Source: Oceanicaulis sp. MMSF_3324
Lineage (GTDB): Bacteria > Pseudomonadota > Alphaproteobacteria > Caulobacterales > Maricaulaceae
Direction of reading: 5' to 3'
Assembly: GCF_030733545.1 (NCBI RefSeq)
Contig: NZ_JASHIU010000001.1
Span: forward strand, 558,001 to 622,000
DNA: 64,000 nt
Part shown: positions 17,766 through 25,611 of the stretch, piece after piece
How positions within the stretch are numbered: position 1 is the stretch's first letter
How the letters are laid out: each line of letters starts with the position of its first letter
Notes under the pieces: model-generated
Told to the model about the DNA's origin: nothing
What the model saw: only the letters and a program-made list of their open reading frames with translations
Database searches by the model: none
Position numbers and translations under genes: made by a program

Positions 17766-18965
17766 GTGGACGGATCAGCGCCAATCACTCGCAAACCCGG
17801 TTTTTCGACCCGCGCCATTCATGCGGGCTATGAGCCGGCCAAAGAAGGGGGTGCGCTGGTCCCTCCGCTCCATCTGTCTTCGACCTTTGCGTTCGACACG
17901 GTCGAGGATGCGGGCGCCGCCTTTTCCGGCGAGCAGCCTGCGCATTTCTACACCCGTATCTCCAACCCCACGCTGGACCTTCTGGAGCGGCGCATCGCCG
18001 ATCTTGAAGGCGCAGAAGCGGGCGTCAGCTTCGGGTCGGGCATGGGCGCGATCACATCGGTGCTGTGGAGCCTGCTGGAGCCGGGTGACGAGATCCTGGC
18101 GGACAAGACCCTTTATGGCTGCACCTTCGCCTTCCTCAATCACGGGCTGTCGCGCTTCGGGATCAAGGTGCGCCATGTGGACATGAGCGACATTGACGCG
18201 GTGATCGGGGCCATGACCGAGAAGACGCGCGTCGTCTATTTTGAAACACCGGCCAATCCGACCATGAAGCTGGTCGATATCGCCGCTGTCGCAGCGGTGG
18301 CGCGCGCGCATTCCGCCGTGTGCGTGGTCGACAACACCTACGCCACGCCGCTCATCACCCGCCCCATTGAAGGCGGCGCGGATGTGGTGGTGCACTCGGC
18401 CACGAAATACCTTGGCGGTCATGGCGATCTGGTGGCCGGGATGGCCGTGGGCTCGGCGGAGGTGATGGAGCGGGTGCGCCTGTACGGGCTCAAGGACATG
18501 ACGGGCGCGGCGCTGTCGCCGTTCAACGCCATGCTGATCCTGCGCGGCCTGAAAACCCTCTCTTTGCGCATGGAGCGTCACAGCCAGACCGCGGACGCCG
18601 TGGCGCGCTGGCTCGAGGCTCACCCCCAGGTGCGCGAGGTGGCGTATCCCGGACTTGAGGACGGTCCGCAATACGCGCTGGCCCGATCCCAGATGCAGCA
18701 TTTTGGCGGCATGATCGCCTTTGAGCTGGAAGGCGGCTTCGAGGCGGGCGTGCGCATGATGAACGCCATGAAGCTGGCCTTGCGTGCGGTCAGCCTCGGG
18801 GATGCGGAAACCCTGATCCAGCATCCGGCGTCGATGACCCATTCCGCCTACAGTGCGGACGAGCGTGCGCTTTACGGCATTTCGGATGGGCTGGTGCGCC
18901 TGTCGGTCGGTCTCGAGGACGCGGATGACATCCTTGGCGACCTTGAACAGGCGCTGATGGCCTGA
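17766..18965 (+). CDS. mdeA: Methionine gamma-lyase
   Basis: PLP enzyme of the Cys/Met metabolism family that converts methionine to methanethiol, 2-oxobutyrate and ammonia. I choose GTG 17766, eight bases after AGGGAGG. This gives 399 residues, close to the 398 of P. putida MdeA, and removes an unrelated N-terminal stretch reached from the ATG at 17703. The lyase-specific cysteine lies in TLYGCTFAF (Cys119, matching Cys116 of the P. putida enzyme), and the PLP lysine in SATKYLGG (Lys214, matching Lys211). The constant offset of three supports both the identity and the start. It is divergent from an Lrp-type gene. Confidence 0.93.
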   Translation: MDGSAPITRKPGFSTRAIHAGYEPAKEGGALVPPLHLSSTFAFDTVEDAGAAFSGEQPAHFYTRISNPTLDLLERRIADLEGAEAGVSFGSGMGAITSVLWSLLEPGDEILADKTLYGCTFAFLNHGLSRFGIKVRHVDMSDIDAVIGAMTEKTRVVYFETPANPTMKLVDIAAVAAVARAHSAVCVVDNTYATPLITRPIEGGADVVVHSATKYLGGHGDLVAGMAVGSAEVMERVRLYGLKDMTGAALSPFNAMLILRGLKTLSLRMERHSQTADAVARWLEAHPQVREVAYPGLEDGPQYALARSQMQHFGGMIAFELEGGFEAGVRMMNAMKLALRAVSLGDAETLIQHPASMTHSAYSADERALYGISDGLVRLSVGLEDADDILGDLEQALMA

Positions 18966-18972
18966 GCCCGGA

Positions 18973-19740
18973 CTACTTCACCACCCGCAGGAAGCCGCCA
19001 ATGCGGTTGAGCGTGTCGGTGATCTCGGGGAAGTCCTTGGCGCCTTCTGCGGCGATCCCGGCGGGCACGTCATGGGTTTCGGCGATGGCGTGCAGGGTCT
19101 TGTACGCCGCCACCGTCGCAGGGTCGTTCGCGGCGATGTCCTTCGCCAGGGAGGCGACGCCTTCGTCGAGCGCGTCTTTGCTGTCGTAACAGGTATTGGC
19201 GAGGCCCCAGTCCAGGGCCTGCTGACCCGAAAAGGTGCGCGCGGAATAGGAAATTTCCTTGGCCCGGCGCAGTCCCACCGCATCCACCAGAGTCTGGCTC
19301 ATCCCCCAGGTGGGGCGAATGGCGAACTTGGCGTGGGTGTCGCCGAACTTGGTGTCGGCCATGGTGTGGATGAAGTCGCAATGCAGCGCGAACTCCAGGG
19401 CACCGGTGAAGCAGGCGCCATGCACCTTGGCGATGACCGGTTTCGAGCTGGCGCGCACGGCCTGCATCAGGCGGCTCGCGGGTTCGTCGAACACGGACCC
19501 GACCCGACCGGCTTTGGGCTGGGCGCCCGACAGCACCTTGAGATCAACGCCCGAGCTGAAGGCGCGCCCCGCTCCTTCGATGATGATGACGGACGGGCCG
19601 TTCTCGTTTTCCGCGCGGTGCAGCGCTTCGATCAGCTCTTCCAGCATGGGCGGGATCAGCGCGTTCAGGGCATCAGGGCGGTTGAGGCGAATGGTCAGGA
19701 TCGCCGCGTCGCGCACAGTCTCGATATATTCGTAAGCCAT
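18973..19740 (-). CDS. Enoyl-CoA hydratase/isomerase (crotonase) family protein
   Basis: 255 residues, the usual crotonase length. Oxyanion-hole segments are GRAFSSGVDL (58-67) and GACFTGALEF (108-117). Of the two hydratase glutamates, the first is kept (Glu116, in GALE), but the second is replaced by His136 in FGDTHAKF, so ordinary enoyl-CoA hydration is doubtful. Isomerase, hydrolase or other crotonase chemistry is possible. The gene is convergent with mdeA, whose 2-oxobutyrate product feeds propionyl-CoA, but a pathway link is only suggestive. Confidence 0.88.
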   Translation of the reverse strand: MAYEYIETVRDAAILTIRLNRPDALNALIPPMLEELIEALHRAENENGPSVIIIEGAGRAFSSGVDLKVLSGAQPKAGRVGSVFDEPASRLMQAVRASSKPVIAKVHGACFTGALEFALHCDFIHTMADTKFGDTHAKFAIRPTWGMSQTLVDAVGLRRAKEISYSARTFSGQQALDWGLANTCYDSKDALDEGVASLAKDIAANDPATVAAYKTLHAIAETHDVPAGIAAEGAKDFPEITDTLNRIGGFLRVVK

Positions 19741-19963
19741 TGTTCTTCCTGTATCGAAGCGCTGCGTCAGTCGGCCTGGAGCGCGAGAAGACGGCGCATC
19801 GGATCACCGGTTCGAAGCGGCGCGCCCTTGATCAATCCCAGCCGGTCGGCGCGCTTCGCGATTGTCAGGGCGCCACGCTAGCTGTGCTCGCCTTTTGCGT
19901 CAGCAAAAAATCGTCTAAGACCAGCCTCCCTTCCGCCTCTCATCCAAGATATCGGTCCGCCCC

Positions 19964-22567
19964 ATGAAACCGTTCCCGAACAAGTACGACGCCAAAGCTT
20001 CCGAAGCCGCCCTTCAGGCCCGCTGGGCCGAGGATGACGCCTTCGTCTGGGATCCGAACGCGCCGGCGGACAGTGATTACGTGATCGACACGCCGCCGCC
20101 GACCGTGTCGGGCGCGCTGCATGTGGGCCATGTCTATTCCTACACCCAGGCCGACATCATGGCTCGCTATATGCGGATGTCGGGGCGCAACGTGCTCTAT
20201 CCCATCGGCTGGGATGATAACGGCCTGCCGACCGAGCGCCTGGTGGAGAAGGTGAAGAAGGTGCGCGGCGGGACCATGTCGCGCGAGGAATTCGTCGCGC
20301 TCTGCAAGGAGGTGATCCCGCCTTACGAGCAGCAGTTCCGCGATCTTTTCGGGCGTCTGGCGCTGTCGGTGGACTGGAGCCGGGAATACCAGACCATTTC
20401 CGATGAAAGCCGGTCGGTCAGCCAGATGTCCTTCCTGGACCTTTATCACAAGGGGCTCTTGGAGCGTCGTCTGGAGCCGACCCTGTGGGATCCGGCGGAC
20501 CGCACCGCCATCGCCCAGGCCGAGGTTGAAGAGACCGAGCGTGAAGGCAAGCTCAACTACATTCCCTTCGCCATTGAGGGCGAGGATATCGAACCGGCGA
20601 TCATCGCCACCACGCGCCCTGAACTGATCGGCGCCTGCGGCGGTCTGATGATCCACCCCGATCACCCGCGCGCCGGTGAGCTGATCGGCAAGCGCGCCAT
20701 CAGCCCGCTGTATAATGTGCCGGTCGAGATCTTCGCCGAGGACACGGTCGATCCCGAGAAGGGCACCGGCATCGTGATGTGCTGTACCTTTGGCGACGTC
20801 ACCGACATCCAGTGGTACCGCACCCACAAGCTGCCCCTGCGCCTTGTCATCGATCAGGCGGGCAAGATGATCGACGACCTGCCCATCGGCACCGACGCCT
20901 GGCCGAGCCTTGATGTCGAGAGCGCGAAAGCGACCATGGCCGCGCTGGCGGGTCTGAAGGCCGCCAAGGCCAAGGACGCGATCCTGGAGATGCTCACCGA
21001 GCGCGATCTGGTCCTCAAGCAGGAAATCACCCATCAGGTGATCCCGATCGCCGAGCGCTCCGGCGCGCCGCTCGAGATCATCGTGACCCCGCAATGGTTC
21101 ATCCGCACCCTCGATTTCAAGGAGCAGATCCTTGAGAAGGGGCGCGAGATCACCTGGCGTCCGGCCTATATGCGCCAGCGCTTTGAAAGCTGGGTCGAGG
21201 GCCTGAAATGGGATTGGTCGATCTCGCGCCAGCGCCATTTCGGCGTGCCGCTGCCGGTCTGGTATTCAAAGCGTCCGGGCGAGGAAGGTCAGATCATTGT
21301 CCCCACCAAGGACCAGCTGCCCGTAGATCCGACCACCGACCTGCCCGCAGGCTATGAAGCCCATGAGGTCGAGGGCGAGCGCGATGTGATGGACACCTGG
21401 GCGACCTCGTCCGTCAGCCCGCAACTCAACACCCGCTCGATCAACGAGGACTACGCCCTCGATATCGAGTCTCATCGCCGCCAGTTCCCGATGGCGCTGC
21501 GCCCGCAGGCGCACGAGATCATCCGCACCTGGGCGTTCTACACCATCGTCAAATCGCTTCATCACGAGAACACGGTTCCGTGGTCCAATATCGCGATTTC
21601 GGGCTGGTGCCTGGCCTCTGACGGCTCGAAAATGTCCAAGTCCAAGGGCAATGTGATCGACCCGATCAAGATGCTGGACGAGTATGGCACCGACCCGGTG
21701 CGCTACTGGACCGGCACCTCGCGCCTGGGTCAGGACACCGCGCTGTCGCCCAACACCCTCAAGCAGGGCAAGCGTCTGGTCACCAAGCTGTGGAACGCCT
21801 CCAAGCTCGCCGCGATGAGCCTTGAAGGCGCGGAAAACCATGGCGTGCTCAACCCGACCACGCCGAAGGGCGACATTGAAAGCGGTGTGATTTCGCACCC
21901 GCTTGACCAATGGCTGCTGGGTGAGTTGAGCCAGACCATCGCCAAGGCCACCGAGGCGTTCGAGAACTATGAATACGCCGCCGCCCAGCGGGAAGTGGAA
22001 GACTTCTTCTGGCGCACCTATTGCGACAACTATCTCGAGATCGTCAAACGCCGCACCCGCTTTGAGGGCAAGCCTGAGGGCGAGGAGCTGTCGGCGGTCC
22101 ATACGCTCTGGCATGCCACGGATGCTTTGATCCGCCTGTTCGCGCCCTTCATTCCTTACGTCACTGACGCGCTCTATGACGTGATGATCGGGGATCGTGA
22201 CGGCATGCCTTCGACGGTTCATGCTCGCGGCATGTGGCCGAAAGCGGAGGATCAGGCCCCGGCCGGCGCCTTCGAGAAAGAGGGCGAAGCCTTCGTCCAG
22301 ATCCTGTCTGCGGCGCGCAAGGTGAAGTCCGAAGCCCAGGTCTCCATGAAGACCGCCGCCAACACGCTGACCATTTCCGGTCAGGGCGCCGGGGAGGTCT
22401 CAGAGCTGATCGGCGAGACCTCCGAAGACCTCAAGGCCGTGACCAGCGCGGGCGAAATCGTTCGTGCAGACAGCGCGCCTGAAGGCGTGGGTTCCGTGGT
22501 GTCGCCAGACGAACGCTTCACGGTCTCCATGGATCTGATCATCGAAGAGAAGAAGCCGCAGGCCTAA
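19964..22567 (+). CDS. valS: Valyl-tRNA synthetase, archaeal/Rickettsia-like form
   Basis: Charges tRNA-Val. 867 residues. HIGH is HVGH (53-56) in VSGALHVGHVYSYTQAD; KMSKS is intact (556-560) in SDGSKMSKSKGNVIDP. The segment after HIGH is GWDDNGLPTERLVEKV, whereas most proteobacterial ValRS have PGTDHAGIATQ. GWDDNGLPTER with VAQAEVE-like sequence (IAQAEVEETE) is the form known from archaea, Rickettsia and some actinobacteria. The usual C-terminal coiled-coil arm is not apparent. There is no convincing ribosome site in the 223-base gap upstream, and the 3' end overlaps the convergent kinase gene by four bases. Function is certain, subtype likely. Confidence 0.97.
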   Translation: MKPFPNKYDAKASEAALQARWAEDDAFVWDPNAPADSDYVIDTPPPTVSGALHVGHVYSYTQADIMARYMRMSGRNVLYPIGWDDNGLPTERLVEKVKKVRGGTMSREEFVALCKEVIPPYEQQFRDLFGRLALSVDWSREYQTISDESRSVSQMSFLDLYHKGLLERRLEPTLWDPADRTAIAQAEVEETEREGKLNYIPFAIEGEDIEPAIIATTRPELIGACGGLMIHPDHPRAGELIGKRAISPLYNVPVEIFAEDTVDPEKGTGIVMCCTFGDVTDIQWYRTHKLPLRLVIDQAGKMIDDLPIGTDAWPSLDVESAKATMAALAGLKAAKAKDAILEMLTERDLVLKQEITHQVIPIAERSGAPLEIIVTPQWFIRTLDFKEQILEKGREITWRPAYMRQRFESWVEGLKWDWSISRQRHFGVPLPVWYSKRPGEEGQIIVPTKDQLPVDPTTDLPAGYEAHEVEGERDVMDTWATSSVSPQLNTRSINEDYALDIESHRRQFPMALRPQAHEIIRTWAFYTIVKSLHHENTVPWSNIAISGWCLASDGSKMSKSKGNVIDPIKMLDEYGTDPVRYWTGTSRLGQDTALSPNTLKQGKRLVTKLWNASKLAAMSLEGAENHGVLNPTTPKGDIESGVISHPLDQWLLGELSQTIAKATEAFENYEYAAAQREVEDFFWRTYCDNYLEIVKRRTRFEGKPEGEELSAVHTLWHATDALIRLFAPFIPYVTDALYDVMIGDRDGMPSTVHARGMWPKAEDQAPAGAFEKEGEAFVQILSAARKVKSEAQVSMKTAANTLTISGQGAGEVSELIGETSEDLKAVTSAGEIVRADSAPEGVGSVVSPDERFTVSMDLIIEEKKPQA

Positions 22568-23553
22568 GCGTCATCGCTGTGATCGGATACGGGCAGGGTG
22601 AAGGCGAAACACGCGCCTTCCCCTGTGCCCGGCTCCAGCCAGATCTCGCCGCCATGCCGCTCCACGATCAGCTTCACCCGGGCCAGGCCCAGTGCGGCGC
22701 CGGGATAGGTCTCGCGTGAGTGCAGGCGCCCAAAGGGCGTGAACAGCTTCTCCGCCAGCTCCGGGTCCACGCCGATCCCGTCATCACGGATCTCGATCCG
22801 GTGTTGGGCGCCCGTACGGGCGGCGCTGACCTGGATCTTCACATTCGACCCGCGCCGGAATTTCAGGGCATTGTCGACCAGCGCGGCCAGCGCCTGCTGG
22901 AGCAGCATGCGGTCTCCGCTCACCGTCGGCAGATCCGTCCGGTCGAATGTCGCTCCCGCTTCGTTGACCATCGCGGCGCGTGACTTGAGCACATCATCCA
23001 GCAGCGCGTTGAGCGATATCGGCTCGAATGTGAGAGGGCGCACGGCGGCGTCGATATGGGCCAGCGCCTCATTGACGAGCGTGCGCATGCGCTGGGCGGC
23101 GTCTGAAATGAAGGCGAGGCTCTGCTCTCCCTCTGGTCCGAGCGCATCAGCCTGGCGTTTTTGCAGAAGCGTGGAGAAGGCGAGGATCTTGCGCAGGGGT
23201 TCTTGCAGATCATGCCCGGCGCCGGCCGCGAAGGCGCGCAAGGCGTCGCCGTCAGGTTCATTGGGGAAGACGCGTCGCAATCGAAGCAGTCGGTCGCCTC
23301 CTTCATCAAGCGCGCGGACATCTATGTGATAGCTCTGGGTGGCGTTGATGTGCAGGGCCCGGGCTTCGGCGCCTGACGACTGCATGACCGTTTCACATCG
23401 CCGGGCGAGCTCGGGGCATGTCGCCTGCTCCTCCGCGAAGGCCGTGTTCCATGCCAGAATCTGGTTGGATGTATTCAGCAAGAGACAGGGATCGGGCAGT
23501 GCATCAAAAAGCGTTGTTGCGGAGAGGTCTGTGGGAAAGCTGCGTTGCGGCAT
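22564..23553 (-). CDS. Cytosolic PAS-type sensor histidine kinase
   Basis: 329 residues from ATG 23553, which has GGGAG seven bases upstream; an open frame extends 65 codons further but that part does not look like a kinase. There is no membrane segment. An N-terminal PAS-like region (FDALPDPCLLLNTSNQILAWN) is followed by an H-box GHDLQEPLRK with His114, a dimerisation helix and an HATPase domain: N box VDNALKFRRG, G1 DDGIGVDPE, F box FTPFGRL. The G2 box reads PGAALGLA, not the usual GTGLGLA, so ATP-lid function may be altered. No response regulator is adjacent. It is divergent from a peptide-ABC ATPase gene with 117 bases between starts. Confidence 0.88.
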   Translation of the reverse strand: MPQRSFPTDLSATTLFDALPDPCLLLNTSNQILAWNTAFAEEQATCPELARRCETVMQSSGAEARALHINATQSYHIDVRALDEGGDRLLRLRRVFPNEPDGDALRAFAAGAGHDLQEPLRKILAFSTLLQKRQADALGPEGEQSLAFISDAAQRMRTLVNEALAHIDAAVRPLTFEPISLNALLDDVLKSRAAMVNEAGATFDRTDLPTVSGDRMLLQQALAALVDNALKFRRGSNVKIQVSAARTGAQHRIEIRDDGIGVDPELAEKLFTPFGRLHSRETYPGAALGLARVKLIVERHGGEIWLEPGTGEGACFAFTLPVSDHSDDA

Positions 23554-23670
23554 GTCGGGCTCCCGGCTCGGTGCGTGTGAAGGCGCGGCGCCGAGCACGC
23601 TGGCGTTGAGACGCACAGCAGCTATTGTGCATGTCTTTCCACCGAAGTCTCTGCCTCTGGAGCCATAGTT

Positions 23671-25500
23671 TTGTCCGCCACCACTGCGCCGATCTTTCAG
23701 GTATCTGACCTTAATGTGCGTTTTGATACGCCGGATGGAGAAGTTCACGCCGTTCGCGGGGTCAATCTGGAAATCTCGCCGGGAGAATGCCTCGCCGTGG
23801 TTGGCGAATCAGGTTCGGGCAAGAGTCAGACCTTCCTCGCCGCGATGGGGCTGCTCGCCTCCAACGGCAAGGCGGAAGGGTCGATCAAGTATTCAGGTCA
23901 GGAAATCTTGAATCTGCCGCCGTCCAAGCTCAATGCGGTGCGCGGCAAGTCCATGACCATGATCTTCCAGGATCCGCTGACCTCGCTGACCCCGCATATG
24001 CGTGTCGGGTCGCAGCTCGAGGAGGTGTTGAAGATCCACACCGATCTGCGCGGTGAGGCAGCGACAAAACGATGCCTGGAATGGCTGGAGCGCGTGCGCA
24101 TTCCCGAAGCGGCCCGCCGTCTCAAGCAGTTCCCGCATGAGCTTTCGGGCGGCATGCGTCAGCGCGTCATGATCGCCATGGCGATGCTGTGCGAGCCTGA
24201 CCTGCTCATTGCTGACGAGCCGACCACTGCGCTGGACGTGACCGTTCAGGCTCAGGTGCTGGACATCATGGATGAGCTGAAGGCCGAGACCGGCGCAGCC
24301 ATCGCCCTGATCACGCACGATATGGGCGTTGTGGCGCGCATGGCCGACCGCGTGCAGGTGATGAAGCACGGCGAATACGTGGAAGGCGGCGATGTCTACG
24401 ACATCTTCAAGGCGCCCAAGCACGAATACACCCAGATGCTGCTGGATGCGATGCCGCGCATCGATCAGCCCGACAAGCCTGGCCATGAAGCCCTGCCGCC
24501 GCGGGAAGCCATTGGCGAGGACAAGCCGCTGCTGGTCGCGGATGATGTGAAGGTGCACTTCCCTGTCGTCGTGGGCGGCGGATTGTTTCCCAAATCCAAG
24601 CCGCTCAAGGCTGTCGACGGGGTGAGCTTCGAGCTCAAGGAAGGCGAGACGCTGGGGATTGTGGGCGAGTCCGGTTGCGGCAAGTCCACGCTCGCCCGTG
24701 CAGTCCTGCGCCTTGTGCCCTCGACCGCCGGGGCGGTCAGCTGGATCGGCAAGGACCTGTTGTCCATGAAGCCCAAGGCCATGGAAGAGGTGCGCGAGGA
24801 CCTGCAGATCGTCTTCCAGGATCCGCTGGCCTCTCTCAATCCGCGCATGACCATTGGGGCATCGATCGCCGAGCCCATGCTGACCTTCCGCAAGACCATG
24901 TCGTCCAAGGAGCGTGAGGTCGAGGTCAAGGCGATGATGGAGCGGGTCGGGCTCGATCCGAACATGATCAACCGCTATCCGCATGAATTGTCCGGTGGTC
25001 AGAACCAGCGTGTGGGCATTGCGCGCGCCATGATCCTCAAGCCCAAGCTCGTGATCTGTGACGAGGCGGTGTCCGCGCTCGACGTGTCGATCCAGGCCCA
25101 GATCATTGAGCTGCTGATCGGCCTGCAAAAGGATTTCGGCCTGTCCATGCTGTTCATCTCCCACGACCTGTCGGTGGTGCGCGAGATCTCGCACCGGGTG
25201 ATGGTGCTGTATCTGGGCCGCATCGTGGAGCTGGCCGATCGCGAAGCGATCTACACGGATGCTCGCCATCCTTACACCCAGGCTCTGATCAGCGCTGTGC
25301 CGATCCCTGATCCGGAAATCGAAAAGACCCGCGAACGCCTCAAGTTGAGCGGAGACCTGCCCAGTCCGCTCGATAGCCGGGCTCAGCTTCGTTTCATGAA
25401 ATCCAAGCTCGTCGACGATTCCGACGCCGAGCAATACCGCCCACAGCTGATCGAAGTGTCGCCCGGACATTGGGTCGCGGAACACGATCCGGTGGAATAA
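23671..25500 (+). CDS. Fused dipeptide/oligopeptide ABC transporter ATPase (DppD-DppF type)
   Basis: 609 residues with two nucleotide-binding domains of the peptide/nickel family. The first has [24 protein letters not shown] and [12 protein letters not shown]; the second has [24 protein letters not shown] and [12 protein letters not shown]. Each is followed by the oligopeptide-type C-terminal segment ([24 protein letters not shown]). The second domain has DEAVSALD where most have DEPVSALD. The start appears to be TTG 23671, with GGAG upstream. It should power import of peptides or related solutes, but no permease or binding protein lies next to it, so it must partner with subunits encoded elsewhere. 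Two exported peptidases follow. Confidence 0.92.
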   Translation: MSATTAPIFQVSDLNVRFDTPDGEVHAVRGVNLEISPGECLAVVGESGSGKSQTFLAAMGLLASNGKAEGSIKYSGQEILNLPPSKLNAVRGKSMTMIFQDPLTSLTPHMRVGSQLEEVLKIHTDLRGEAATKRCLEWLERVRIPEAARRLKQFPHELSGGMRQRVMIAMAMLCEPDLLIADEPTTALDVTVQAQVLDIMDELKAETGAAIALITHDMGVVARMADRVQVMKHGEYVEGGDVYDIFKAPKHEYTQMLLDAMPRIDQPDKPGHEALPPREAIGEDKPLLVADDVKVHFPVVVGGGLFPKSKPLKAVDGVSFELKEGETLGIVGESGCGKSTLARAVLRLVPSTAGAVSWIGKDLLSMKPKAMEEVREDLQIVFQDPLASLNPRMTIGASIAEPMLTFRKTMSSKEREVEVKAMMERVGLDPNMINRYPHELSGGQNQRVGIARAMILKPKLVICDEAVSALDVSIQAQIIELLIGLQKDFGLSMLFISHDLSVVREISHRVMVLYLGRIVELADREAIYTDARHPYTQALISAVPIPDPEIEKTRERLKLSGDLPSPLDSRAQLRFMKSKLVDDSDAEQYRPQLIEVSPGHWVAEHDPVE

Positions 25501-25611
25501 GGCGCGAATTTGGCAGATGGAGTCATAAATTAAAGGGGATTTCATTTGCCTCTCAGGGCCATGTCCTTATTTTCGCCATAGTTGGAGAAATCCGGATTAA
25601 GGTGAACGACC

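Noticed and set aside
19740-19967. 75-codon frame in the gap before valS
   Set aside because: Composition looks non-coding and it runs into the valS start in another frame.
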